From: CAYNOZ01 sp964398955 | Lineage (GTDB): Archaea > Methanobacteriota_B > Thermococci > Thermococcales > CAYNOZ01 | Direction: 5' to 3' | Assembly: GCA_964398955.1 (NCBI GenBank) | Contig: CAYNOZ010000020.1 | Location: 1 to 23,820 of the forward strand | Length of the DNA: 23,820 bases | Part shown: positions 1 through 7,260 of the stretch, piece after piece | Numbering within the stretch: the first letter of the stretch is position 1 | How the letters are laid out: the number at the start of each line of letters is the position of its first letter | Notes under the pieces: generated by a model | Database searches by the model: none | Told to the model about the DNA's origin: nothing | What the model saw: the letters and a program-made list of their open reading frames with translations, nothing else | Made by a program: the position numbers and the translations under genes

Positions 1-342
1 TAAAAGACCACCATGCATCAACAAAAACAAAGCAAAAACCTTATTCAACTCATCATGTTCAAAATGATCTAAGGAATAAATCCCAACTAAAGAAAATAGG
101 ATCAGCTCCGCTAAAATAAATAAATAACCGTAACCTCCAAAGGCTACTTCAATACCTGTAAATCTAGTCCAACCTCCTACTACTTCTTTAACTGGGTTGG
201 AAAAGCTGAAAAAGAACAACCATGGCGTAAAAATTCCTAATAAAAATATTATCTTTATATATATCTCCTTTTTCGTTACGTATGTTATAAATGGTAGTAT
301 AAAGGCTAATATAAATGGAAATATTACTAACAAGGGTATCAT
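1..342 (-). CDS. mrpD: Mrp antiporter subunit D (NuoN/MbhH-like), partial
   Basis: This is the first 114 codons of a proton-translocating, NuoL/M/N-like membrane subunit. The gene runs off the left edge of the window. Translation from the ATG at 342 begins MIPLLVIFPFILAFILPFI, a membrane segment, followed by a second hydrophobic segment and the stretch GGWTRFTGIEVAFGGYGYLF, which resembles the periplasmic loop of MrpD/MbhH proteins. The ATG overlaps the preceding stop codon as TAATG, so translation is probably coupled to the MrpC gene. Position after MrpC is the usual place of MrpD. The missing C-terminus would hold the antiporter channel residues, so activity cannot be judged. Confidence 0.85.
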   Translation of the reverse strand, partial: MIPLLVIFPFILAFILPFITYVTKKEIYIKIIFLLGIFTPWLFFFSFSNPVKEVVGGWTRFTGIEVAFGGYGYLFILAELILFSLVGIYSLDHFEHDELNKVFALFLLMHGGLL

Positions 343-632
343 TAGCTTTCTTCCTCCATTTTTAGGATCAGAACTAATGCTAATGATGTTAAAGCTACAT
401 CTACAACCAAAGTCGTAAGCATTAGAGTTGCAGGCAGAGGATCTACTATAGATTCATTTGGTATTATAGCTATATTGTCTCCCTTAACATACCCTACCCC
501 CATAAAAAATAGAATTAATCCAGTTGACATAACATTTACAGCTAATATCTGTTTTATAGGATTATTTTTAGTTATCAATCCGTAAAAACCAATTAAAATT
601 ACCATTATACCAGTTAACTGAGCATTAATCAC
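342..632 (-). CDS. mrpC: Mrp antiporter subunit C (NuoK/MbhG-like)
   Basis: A small membrane protein of about 96 residues with three hydrophobic segments, matching the NuoK-like MrpC/MbhG family. The stretch GFYGLITKNNPIKQILAVNV followed by STGLILFFMGVG is typical of the family, including the N-P-I-K loop between helices 1 and 2 and the asparagine in helix 2. I chose the GTG at 632 because GAGGTGGG lies at the right distance in front of it; a TTG at 638 is the other option but is too close to that site. It overlaps the end of MrpB by 8 nt and its stop overlaps the MrpD start. It is expected to work in the membrane part of a cation/H+ antiporter. Confidence 0.85.
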   Translation of the reverse strand: MINAQLTGIMVILIGFYGLITKNNPIKQILAVNVMSTGLILFFMGVGYVKGDNIAIIPNESIVDPLPATLMLTTLVVDVALTSLALVLILKMEEES

Positions 633-1047
633 TTTCAACCCACCTCAACATTATATAAAATAGTAAGGTGAAAGTAGCACCTACCTTTAAACCAACGATT
701 ACGTTGAAAATAGGTATGATTCCTCCACTATAAAGAGTTCCAAACTCCCCCTTCGGAATAAAATTATAATAAAAAGCTCCAAATATAACCCCTAGCAACC
801 CAAGTATTAATAGGGAAAAGCCGGATAAACTTTCTATTAATTGTACTTCTTTAAATCTAAATGTCTCTTTAACTCTTTCATAACCATATGCGGTTATTAG
901 TAGTATAACACTAACTGAAAGTATAACCCCTGCTTGAAATCCTCCACCAGGGCTTAAATGTCCATAAACCATCAAATAAGCAGAATAAGTAACTAAAAAG
1001 GGGGACAATAGTTTCGTTGTAGTTCTGACTATCTTCGTCATCTTCAT
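625..1047 (-). CDS. mrpB: Mrp antiporter subunit B (MnhB/MbhF domain)
   Basis: A 140-residue membrane protein of the MnhB family (PF04039 type). The signature HLSPGGGFQAGVI near residue 30 is clear and is the best-known motif of MrpB proteins. Four hydrophobic segments are visible. The start ATG at 1047 overlaps the upstream stop as ATGA, a normal sign of translational coupling. Family knowledge places the protein next to MrpA and MrpC in the antiporter membrane arm. Length matches the family. Confidence 0.9.
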   Translation of the reverse strand: MKMTKIVRTTTKLLSPFLVTYSAYLMVYGHLSPGGGFQAGVILSVSVILLITAYGYERVKETFRFKEVQLIESLSGFSLLILGLLGVIFGAFYYNFIPKGEFGTLYSGGIIPIFNVIVGLKVGATFTLLFYIMLRWVESD

Positions 1048-1292
1048 TTCTCTTTCCCTCCGAGTAAAAGATAAGATCCGGTTATAGCAGTGAAAAGTAT
1101 TATAGCTTCACCTAAAGTATCATAAACCCTCCAATCAGCTAAAATCGCTGTAACCAAATTAGTAACACCCACATTATTCCAATTAGAAGCATAATACTGA
1201 TAACTACCAATATGAGCAACAGAATAATCTAATTGAAGAAAAATATATCCTAAGATCCCTACTAGTATTATGGCAATCATTCTTTTCTTCAA
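1044..1292 (-). CDS. Mrp antiporter MrpA C-terminal-like / MbhE subunit
   Basis: An 82-residue protein with two hydrophobic segments (about residues 5-22 and 60-77). The segment DWRVYDTLGEAIILFTAITG is the diagnostic piece: in MrpA C-termini and in archaeal MbhE the motif R.(Y/F)DTLGE lies just before the last helix. In bacterial Mrp this region belongs to the long MrpA protein, while here it is a separate gene, as in archaeal Mrp and Mbh operons. The start is a TTG that overlaps the upstream stop (TTGA); a fallback start is Met5 at 1280. It lies between the DUF4040 protein and MrpB, as expected. Confidence 0.8.
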   Translation of the reverse strand: MKKRMIAIILVGILGYIFLQLDYSVAHIGSYQYYASNWNNVGVTNLVTAILADWRVYDTLGEAIILFTAITGSYLLLGGKEK

Positions 1293-1519
1293 CCTTCCAC
1301 CTCTTCGATCGTGAAGATAAAAACTCCAATTATCAAGGCACCGACTACTATGGCTGATAATGCAACATCAGGAGCCTCCAATTGGAATAATGTAATTACA
1401 AATATCAAACTTAACAAAGAAAACTCAATAACCGCCCCAATTAAATTTTTTTCTTCTATGACTGCTATTGACAAAATGATCATTGAAACCAAAAGTATTT
1501 CATGGATTATCTCGTGCAT
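1289..1519 (-). CDS. Mrp antiporter DUF4040 subunit (MbhD-like)
   Basis: A membrane protein of about 76 residues with three hydrophobic segments. The stretch FQLEAPDVALSAIVVGALI matches the DUF4040/MbhD signature (GAPDVA followed by a small-residue helix), which in bacteria forms part of MrpA. The open frame extends up to 1579, but that would overlap MrpG by 80 nt. The ATG at 1519, inside the last codons of MrpG, gives a more normal 20-nt overlap and a family-like N-terminus (MHEIIHEILL). No strong ribosome-binding site decides the start. With the next gene downstream it replaces the C-terminal part of MrpA. Confidence 0.8.
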   Translation of the reverse strand: MHEIIHEILLVSMIILSIAVIEEKNLIGAVIEFSLLSLIFVITLFQLEAPDVALSAIVVGALIIGVFIFTIEEVEG

Positions 1520-1814
1520 AGATATCCAACTCAACATCAGGCTTAACTCCACATAGATATATTCCCCTAGCAATTGCATGAGCCACCATAGGATTAACCA
1601 TGGCTATTAAAAATGCCAATATTAGAAATTTTGCTTTAATCATCAAAGGAGCATCTATTGATATAGCTAATGCTAGAAGTATACTCATTGCTCCTCCTGT
1701 GTCACACTTACTTGCAGCATGCAATCTAGTAAAAACATCTGGGAACCTTAAGATACCAATAGACCCAAAAAACATAACGAAGGATCCCAACAACAATAAA
1801 AAATTATCAATCAC
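1500..1814 (-). CDS. mrpG: Mrp antiporter subunit G
   Basis: A small membrane protein of about 104 residues. The motif GSIGILRFPDVFTRLHAASKC is the near-invariant MrpG/PhaG signature (G.LGLLRFPD.Y.R.HA..K). Three hydrophobic segments follow the family pattern. I chose the GTG at 1814 rather than the ATG at 1832, because the sequence AAAGGAGG sits inside the longer version, exactly where a ribosome-binding site for the GTG should be. With this start the overlap with MrpF is 8 nt. The protein is an accessory subunit needed for assembly and ion transport in Mrp systems. Confidence 0.9.
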   Translation of the reverse strand: MIDNFLLLLGSFVMFFGSIGILRFPDVFTRLHAASKCDTGGAMSILLALAISIDAPLMIKAKFLILAFLIAMVNPMVAHAIARGIYLCGVKPDVELDIYARDNP

Positions 1815-2097
1815 ACTTCTTCCTCCTTTCAAAATGCTTTGATAATATTAAACCACCAACCCCATTAACCATTAAAAGAACTATAGCCAAGTCTATTAAA
1901 AAATATTCATCATTTATAACAGAAAATAATGCGATAATCACAACAACCTTTGTAGTAATAGTATTGAGACCCACTATCCTATCAGCTAAGGTAGGTCCAA
2001 ACAAAACTCTATAAGAGATCATAAGACTAGTAATGATTAGTAAAATCACTACCCAACTTAAAAAATCGATATTTACCAAAAAATTTTCTTCAACCAT
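1807..2097 (-). CDS. mrpF: Mrp antiporter subunit F
   Basis: A 96-residue membrane protein of the MrpF/PhaF family. The motif YRVLFGPTLADRIVGLNTI (family R...GP...DR....N) is clear between the first and second hydrophobic segments, and DLAIVLLMVNGVGGLILSKH closes the protein as in other MrpF proteins. It overlaps the end of MrpE by 25 nt. The ATG at 2097 has GAGG directly in front and is not well supported, but no better start is visible before the first helix. Confidence 0.88.
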   Translation of the reverse strand: MVEENFLVNIDFLSWVVILLIITSLMISYRVLFGPTLADRIVGLNTITTKVVVIIALFSVINDEYFLIDLAIVLLMVNGVGGLILSKHFERRKKCD

Positions 2098-2678
2098 TCC
2101 TCTACATCCCCCTTTATCTTATCTCCAGCTCTTTTTCTTTCCATAGTCTTTACATCGATCCAATGTACATATAAGTATGATTCATTAAGACTTTCTTTTA
2201 CATCTAAAGTCAAGGTCCCTGGAGTAAGTGTAATTGAATTAGCTAATATTGTTATGCCTGTATCTGAATTGAGATCAGTATCAATCTTTATCACTCCTGG
2301 ATTAATATCCATAAAAATTACATTCTTAATCACTTTAAAATTACTCTCTAATAAATTAAATGCCATTATAAGCACATATTGTGGCAAATAGAAGAAAATA
2401 ATATAGAAGAGCTTTTGTAATATGTTCCCAGTGTATCTTATATCATCAGTTAACATATCATACATAAATGATGATATAATCAAAGCTATGACAGAACCTA
2501 ATACCAAATTCTGCCATCCAAAGTTCGCACTTACTATGATCCAGAATATAAATAAAATAACCCATGTAAATACTATCCTTTCCCATTTTGGGAGCTTTTG
2601 AGCCTTATACCTCTCTAAAGAAGCTCTTTTCTTGATTTCTTGTATTCTTTCTTTCAAATAAAAGGAGATGCGACTCAT
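2073..2678 (-). CDS. mrpE: Mrp antiporter subunit E
   Basis: A 201-residue MrpE/MnhE protein, first gene of the visible antiporter operon. The hydrophilic N-terminus (residues 1-32, rich in Lys/Arg) precedes two or three membrane segments. The C-terminal signature NSITLTPGTLTLDV (about residues 147-160) is the conserved core of the family. The start ATG lies about 22 nt behind an AT-rich TATA-like box, so the transcript may have almost no leader. The gene is divergent from RuBisCO. Archaeal Mbh hydrogenases use the same subunit as MbhA, so the position alone does not separate an antiporter from a respiratory complex. Confidence 0.9.
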   Translation of the reverse strand: MSRISFYLKERIQEIKKRASLERYKAQKLPKWERIVFTWVILFIFWIIVSANFGWQNLVLGSVIALIISSFMYDMLTDDIRYTGNILQKLFYIIFFYLPQYVLIMAFNLLESNFKVIKNVIFMDINPGVIKIDTDLNSDTGITILANSITLTPGTLTLDVKESLNESYLYVHWIDVKTMERKRAGDKIKGDVEEWLKKIFW

Positions 2679-2690
2679 ATTCTAAACTGA

Positions 2691-2707
2691 ATCTTTAAGT
2701 TTAAAAA
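2691..2707 (-). promoter_or_regulatory. TATA-like box for the mrp operon
   Basis: On the minus strand the sequence reads TTTTTAAACTTAAAGAT, centred about 22-24 nt before the mrpE ATG. This spacing is normal for archaeal promoters that give leaderless or nearly leaderless transcripts. Read from sequence only. Confidence 0.5.
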
Positions 2708-2800
2708 TTCTTTCGGATTCAAAAAAATTCAAGTTCTTAAAAAACTTCTTACTTCTTAAATTACACAAGATAGTTTATTTTTAAACTCTGATGAGAAAAT

Positions 2801-2815
2801 CTTTTAAATTTTTAT
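2801..2815 (+). promoter_or_regulatory. TATA-like box for RuBisCO
   Basis: CTTTTAAATTTTTAT lies about 36 nt before the RuBisCO start, preceded by an A/G-rich stretch that could act as a BRE. A GAGGT site at 2831-2835, 6 nt before the ATG, would lie at the very 5' end of the resulting transcript. A second A/T box at 2774-2785 is a weaker candidate. Confidence 0.5.
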
Positions 2816-2841
2816 GATCTAAATTTATTTGAGGTAAACCT

Positions 2842-4095
2842 ATGGAGGGAATGAAATATTCAGATTATGTAGACTATAATTACGAACCTAATAAGGATGA
2901 ATTGATCGCCTTATTCTATATAGAACCCAGAGAAGGATTAAGTTGGGAAGATTCAGCTGGTAGAGTTGCATCAGAGAGTTCTAACGGTACTTGGGCTGAA
3001 CTAAGCGTTGATTCTAGAATAAAAAACATGAGAGCAAGAGCATTTGAAATTGACACTTCTAATAATCTAATTAAAATAGCATATCCACCTGAACTATTCG
3101 AAGCAGGTAACATGCCTCAGATTTTATCAGGAATAGCTGGGAATATTATGGGCATGAAAGCTGTAGATAAGATAAGACTAAAAGATTGTAAATGGCCTAA
3201 ATCACTGATTAAAGAATTTAAAGGCCCTCAATTTGGAACTTCAGTCAGAAATAAAATATTTAATGCAGATGACAGGCCTATTACAGCAACAGTACCAAAG
3301 CCCAAAGTAGGGCTTACAACTGAACAACATGCTAAAATCGGTTACGAAGCATGGACAGGTGGAGTTGACCTTCTTAAAGATGATGAAAACTTGACTAATC
3401 AAAACTTTAACCAGTTCGAAGATCGAGTTATTAAGAGCCTTGAGATGAGAGACAAAGCCGAAGAAGAAACAGGAGAAAAGAAAAGTTATCTGATAAATAT
3501 TACCGCAGATTCTAATGAGATGATAAAAAGAGCTGAATTTGTTAAAGAACATGGTGGAGAATATGTAATGGTGGATATAATAACAGCTGGTTGGGCTGGA
3601 CTTCAAGCAGTAAGAGAGAAAACAGAAGATTTAGGTTTGGCAATACATGCTCATAGAGCTATGCATGCGGCCTTTGATAGAATACCAACTCATGGAGTAT
3701 CAATGAGATGTATAGCTCAATTCGCTAGAATAGTGGGAGTAGACCAACTTCACACAGGAACAGCTAACCTTGGTAAATTAGAAAATGAGGATACTGTAGG
3801 AATAAATGATTGGATGTACTCAGAACTATACGGATTAAACGATGTGCTACCAATGGCTTCCGGAGGTCTTCATCCAGGTATAGTACCGAAGTTAATTGAA
3901 AGGACCGGAAAAAATATAGGAATCCAAATTGGAGGAGGAATACACGGCCATCCAGATGGAACTCACGCTGGAGCAAAAGCCTTAAGACAAGCCTTAAATT
4001 CTGTAATGGAAGATATAGATATACACGAGTACGCCAAAGACCATCAAGAACTTAAAAAAGCCTTAGAAAAGTGGGGACATGAAACCCCAATATAA
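2842..4095 (+). CDS. rbcL: Form III ribulose-bisphosphate carboxylase
   Basis: Large-subunit RuBisCO of 417 residues, the length of archaeal form III enzymes. Active-site motifs are intact: TVPKPKVGL (K153, K155), GGVDLLKDDEN with the lysine to be carbamylated (K179) and Mg ligands D181/E182, HAHRAMHA (H271, R272), loop-6 lysine in GKLE (K312), SGG (S340) and GGG (364-366). No small subunit gene is nearby. Form III enzymes act in the archaeal AMP/nucleoside pathway, fixing CO2 onto ribulose-1,5-bisphosphate made from AMP or ribose-1,5-bisphosphate. The partner genes (AMP phosphorylase, R15P isomerase) and phosphoribulokinase are not in this window. An alternative start, Met4, has GGAGGG in front. 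Function as an active RuBisCO is well supported; the pathway is inferred. Confidence 0.95.
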   Translation: MEGMKYSDYVDYNYEPNKDELIALFYIEPREGLSWEDSAGRVASESSNGTWAELSVDSRIKNMRARAFEIDTSNNLIKIAYPPELFEAGNMPQILSGIAGNIMGMKAVDKIRLKDCKWPKSLIKEFKGPQFGTSVRNKIFNADDRPITATVPKPKVGLTTEQHAKIGYEAWTGGVDLLKDDENLTNQNFNQFEDRVIKSLEMRDKAEEETGEKKSYLINITADSNEMIKRAEFVKEHGGEYVMVDIITAGWAGLQAVREKTEDLGLAIHAHRAMHAAFDRIPTHGVSMRCIAQFARIVGVDQLHTGTANLGKLENEDTVGINDWMYSELYGLNDVLPMASGGLHPGIVPKLIERTGKNIGIQIGGGIHGHPDGTHAGAKALRQALNSVMEDIDIHEYAKDHQELKKALEKWGHETPI

Positions 4096-4199
4096 ACCCT
4101 TTTTCATATTTACTTTCTTCAAATATCTAGTTTGAATTAAATGGTCTTTAACTTATTACCGAGAAGCCTTCTTCCTTAATCTTTGATTTAGGTAGTGGG

Positions 4200-4498
4200 T
4201 TGAATCGGTTCACTTCTAAGGTCAAAGACATTATGTTATTTAGTAAGTAGGGGTGCGGTGAATTCACGGTTGTGGGCACTGGGTACTTCTGACCAACTGT
4301 AATAGTAACCCTCATCATCTTCTTTGATGATGTTTTGTTGGTTAAGTTTAGTGGATGAAGGAAGAAATTCTACAGAAGTTTTCGGATAAGGGTCACTCTG
4401 AGTGAGATCTGTGACGATGGTAACTTGAAGGGAAGTTGCTCTGGAAGCCCTAATCCTTTCTCACGAACCTAAGTGAGTAAGGTAAGGGGAGGTAGTCA
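4200..4498 (+). mobile_element. Relic A of an IS200/IS605 (tnpB-type) element, right end
   Basis: The 478-nt stretch 4096-4573 holds no intact gene. Its right part ends like a tnpB element: GGAAGCCC at 4443-4450, a long imperfect hairpin (CCTT-T-CTCAC / GTGAG-T-AAGG, within about 4448-4489) and GGGGAGGTAGTCA. In IS605-type elements the end of tnpB (often read as ...EALxFS) runs into exactly such a subterminal hairpin; here one frame reads VALEALILSHEPK before a stop. Frame 4204-4299 reads SRGAVNSRLWALGTSDQL, possibly a tnpB tail. A second perfect hairpin, CATCATC/GATGATG, lies at about 4313-4332. The left boundary is not clear. Upstream 4096-4199 shows only T-rich sequence after RuBisCO. Confidence 0.5.
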
Positions 4499-4573
4499 AA
4501 TTTTGTGGATCTGAAAGATGGTTTTTTAGTGGTTAAGATAAAAATTCTTTTATTGTTTCGTGTTCTTATTTAA

Positions 4574-4891
4574 ATGGTAGTTATGAAAAGAGATCTTGAT
4601 GAAGATGATTTGGAAGACTCTGGTTTTGAGGATTTGGAGAAGGATCTTGAGGATATAGCAAAGAAGAAGAATCTCCGTAGGGATGCTGAGGAAATGGCTA
4701 AGGAATCTTTAAAGGATATAGTTCCTGACAAGGATGTTTTAACGAAAATTGAAGAAGGGGATAAGGATATTGACGAATTATTAAGAGATGCCACTTTTAA
4801 AGGTAAAGCAAATAGTTTAGGATATAATAAAAGAAGAGAACAAAAAGTTTTACTGAAGAAAGCTTTAAAAGAACTGAAAAATAAATTCTAA
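4574..4891 (+). CDS. Small acidic protein of unknown function
   Basis: I do not recognise this 105-residue protein. The N-terminal half is very acidic and repetitive (LDEDDLEDSGFEDLEKDLED), the middle is helical and acidic, and the last 30 residues turn basic (YNKRREQKVLLKKALKELKNKF). It has no cysteines and no membrane segment; heptad-like leucines suggest coiled coils. A TATA-like stretch (ATTCTTTTATTG) about 26 nt upstream suggests a leaderless transcript from the ATG at 4574; Met4 at 4583 is the alternative. Base composition and codon use (GAT/GAA rich) look like a true gene. It stands alone between an insertion relic and the rhomboid gene. Confidence 0.65.
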   Translation: MVVMKRDLDEDDLEDSGFEDLEKDLEDIAKKKNLRRDAEEMAKESLKDIVPDKDVLTKIEEGDKDIDELLRDATFKGKANSLGYNKRREQKVLLKKALKELKNKF

Positions 4892-4983
4892 AATAATTGG
4901 AAAAATATAAACAAGATCATAGACGATTCCAGAAAAAATAGAAATAACAATAGATACGTTTAATTAATTTATAAGGTGTTAAG

Positions 4984-5919
4984 ATGGAGGAATGTGATTA
5001 CTGTGGAAAGGAAACAGAACTTGCGTTCAAATGCAAATACTGTGGAAAAGTCTTTTGTGCAAAACATAGACTTCCAGAAAATCACGAATGTCCGGGACTG
5101 GAAGAAGAAAATGAGAAATTAAGGGATAATGGAAAGATAATGGCTCCAACACCGAGCGAAAAGAAAAGAAATACAAGAAATAAATCTAATAATTTATTAG
5201 GAAAAGTTGGAAGTATTCCGAATGACTTAACTAATAAAATATTTAAACATGGTATAGCTTACACATTAATCGGTATTACAGTTATTTCCTACATTTTGCA
5301 AGGATTGATACCCGGATTTGGAAATTTTATGGTAATACATCCTGGATCTTCAGAATTCTTAGCACCTTTATCGGGATTACAATCAACTCAACCTCTGAGC
5401 CTTTTTGAAGTATTATCTAATGTTTTAATCAATCGTCCATGGTCCATAATAACTAGCATTTTTGTTCATGGAAGTTTAGGACATCTTTTCATAAACATGC
5501 TAATATTATTTTTCTTCGGACCTGAACTTGAGAAAAGAGTAGGGAAATCCAACTTCCTTAAAATATTCTTTTTAGCTGGAATAGCAGGTAGTTTAGGGCA
5601 CGTAATTTTCACCTATGTAATGTCTATAATAAATTATCCTATTTATATACCAGCATTAGGAGCTTCAGGAGCAATTTTTGGAGTTTTTACAGCATTAGCT
5701 TTTATAGCACCGGATATAAGAGTATTAGTGTTCTTCCTAATACCTGCGAAAATAAAGCATGTACTCATCTTCTACATAATATATAACATTTACCAAATGA
5801 TAGCAGTACCTTATGGAGGAGTTGGAAACGCAGCTCACTTAGCAGGAATACTTATCGGAATATACTACGGAAAAAAACTAGAAAAACACAGTTACAACAG
5901 ATTCAACAATATACTATGA
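4984..5919 (+). CDS. Rhomboid-family intramembrane protease with AN1 zinc finger
   Basis: A 311-residue fusion. Residues 1-40 form an AN1-type zinc finger with all metal ligands visible (C4, C7, C17, C20, C25, H28, H34, C36). A charged linker (about 41-80) leads to a six-helix rhomboid domain (about 88-298). Rhomboid hallmarks are present: HGSLGHLFINM (H167, N171), the catalytic serine in GASGAIFG (S228), and the catalytic histidine in NAAHLAG (H285). The enzyme is expected to cut membrane proteins within the bilayer, with the zinc finger in the cytoplasm. AN1-rhomboid fusions are, to my knowledge, seen in other archaea; the finger's role is unknown. Start ATG is at 4984 after a short gap with GGTGTTAAG. 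It looks like a single-gene unit. Confidence 0.92.
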   Translation: MEECDYCGKETELAFKCKYCGKVFCAKHRLPENHECPGLEEENEKLRDNGKIMAPTPSEKKRNTRNKSNNLLGKVGSIPNDLTNKIFKHGIAYTLIGITVISYILQGLIPGFGNFMVIHPGSSEFLAPLSGLQSTQPLSLFEVLSNVLINRPWSIITSIFVHGSLGHLFINMLILFFFGPELEKRVGKSNFLKIFFLAGIAGSLGHVIFTYVMSIINYPIYIPALGASGAIFGVFTALAFIAPDIRVLVFFLIPAKIKHVLIFYIIYNIYQMIAVPYGGVGNAAHLAGILIGIYYGKKLEKHSYNRFNNIL

Positions 5920-5979
5920 AGATAGCCTGTTCAAATCGCTCATTAAGAAAATACCCATATTAGATAGGATAGTAAAATT

Positions 5980-6543
5980 TCAAGTAGATATGTAAGAACT
6001 ACCTTTTAAATAAAATCTTAATAACCGATCTTTTCCTTCTTTAATTCCAACCCTACTACTTTTGCCAATATCATAGTCTATATTCTGTCTTTCAAAATAA
6101 AGTAAATCGCCAGACACATCAACACCGTTAAAATTTTTATCAACTTCGAAAGCTTCTGTTAACTTGCCTGGACCATTGGTAATATCTTCATCTCTACCTC
6201 TATTTTTCTTTAGTATCCCAATCCCCTTAACAGGTTTAACAGATCTTATTAAAACAGCTCCAGGAACTCCCTTTTCTTCAGTTACAACATTCAACAAATA
6301 ATACATCCCATAACAAAGATAAACATAGAAATATCCGGGTTCTCCATACATTATTTCATTTCTATCTGTTTTACCATTAGAAGCATGGGAAGCCGGATCA
6401 TTTTCACCATAATAAGCCTCAGTTTCAACTATCATACCCTTTAGTACAGTATCATCGGCATTACGAACCAGAAGTGATCCAATTAAATCTTCAGCAACTT
6501 TTTTTGTATCCCTTGAGAAATAATTTTTATTTAATTTCTTCAC
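5980..6543 (-). CDS. DNA-3-methyladenine glycosylase (AAG/MPG family)
   Basis: A base-excision repair glycosylase of about 187 residues that removes alkylated purines. The family core is clear: YFSRDTKKVAEDLIGSLLVR at the N-terminus, VETEAYYGENDPASHA with the catalytic glutamate, YGMYYLLNVV, and PGAVLIRSV. A longer frame begins at 6561 (MCRGYI), but GAGGT lies 7 nt before the GTG at 6543, and a TATA-like box (TTATATATTTA) near 6575-6588 would start transcription around 6557, so I prefer the GTG. It lies 44 nt downstream of the methyltransferase gene, and that box falls between the two genes, so it may be transcribed separately. Confidence 0.92.
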   Translation of the reverse strand: MKKLNKNYFSRDTKKVAEDLIGSLLVRNADDTVLKGMIVETEAYYGENDPASHASNGKTDRNEIMYGEPGYFYVYLCYGMYYLLNVVTEEKGVPGAVLIRSVKPVKGIGILKKNRGRDEDITNGPGKLTEAFEVDKNFNGVDVSGDLLYFERQNIDYDIGKSSRVGIKEGKDRLLRFYLKGSSYIST

Positions 6544-6587
6544 AATATAACCTCGACACATTTGATGAAAAATAAATATATAATACT

Positions 6588-7196
6588 TTAAGATTTAAAT
6601 CCGGTTATTAATACCAATTTTTCAAAAAATAGTTTTTCATTTGCTGTTACTTCAAAATTATAATTTAATTCGTTTAATTTAGTTTTAGTTTTTTTTATAT
6701 CCGATATAGATGATTGTATTAACTGAAATTTACCTTCTTTCTTTAGATGATTACCCACATTTTGTATAAATTTATCTGTAATTTTCCTTCCATCCGGTCC
6801 TGAGCTCCAAGATAGATCAATATCTTTTTTTTCATTTAATAATTCTTCCTCTGGAAGATAAGGAGGATTAAAAAGTATTAAATCGTATTTTCTATCTAAA
6901 TTTGGAAAAAGATTAGCTTTTAGAAATTCTACATTATCTATTTCGTTTAATTTAGCATTTTCTTTGGCTAATTGAACTGCTTTAGGATTAATATCTGTCC
7001 CCCATACAAATTTAGATTGTTGTGCTGCTATTAAGGATACATAACCTGAACCTATACCGATTTCTAATACTTCATCTTTTTCAGAAATGATCAAATTATC
7101 CGCTAATAAAAAAGAATCTTCTGATGGAGAGTAAACCTTTGGATCTGATTTTAAATTAATATCAGAAAAATTATTTGGGGCTCCGTTGGTGCTCAT
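6588..7196 (-). CDS. Mtq2/HemK-like N5-glutamine methyltransferase
   Basis: A 202-residue class I SAM methyltransferase. SAM motif I is LEIGIGSG (44-51), the acidic residue after strand 2 is in GTDINP, and the catalytic NPPY motif is at 110-113, which marks enzymes that methylate glutamine amide nitrogen. The N-terminal YSPSEDSFLLAD matches the Mtq2/archaeal HemK subgroup rather than bacterial PrmC, which has an extra N-terminal domain. The likely substrate is the GGQ glutamine of the release factor encoded at 14681-15910. Family knowledge says Mtq2 needs the small partner Trm112; no Trm112 gene is in the window. Start at 7196 has only a weak ribosome-binding site. Confidence 0.85.
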   Translation of the reverse strand: MSTNGAPNNFSDINLKSDPKVYSPSEDSFLLADNLIISEKDEVLEIGIGSGYVSLIAAQQSKFVWGTDINPKAVQLAKENAKLNEIDNVEFLKANLFPNLDRKYDLILFNPPYLPEEELLNEKKDIDLSWSSGPDGRKITDKFIQNVGNHLKKEGKFQLIQSSISDIKKTKTKLNELNYNFEVTANEKLFFEKLVLITGFKS

Positions 7197-7260
7197 GTCA
7201 TCATCTCTCAGTTGGCTTGCTATTCTTCATCGCCCCTTTACATATAAAATTGAACTATTT

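Noticed and set aside
197..418. Open frame of 73 codons on the plus strand
   Set aside because: It is antisense to the mrpD/mrpC junction, where both minus-strand genes have clear family motifs.
4200..4500. RNase P RNA or SRP RNA between RuBisCO and the small acidic gene
   Set aside because: An ACAGAA-like string is present but the paired conserved region (GAGGAAAGUC) and its fold are not. The region ends in a tnpB-type right end, and a better SRP RNA candidate lies at the window end.
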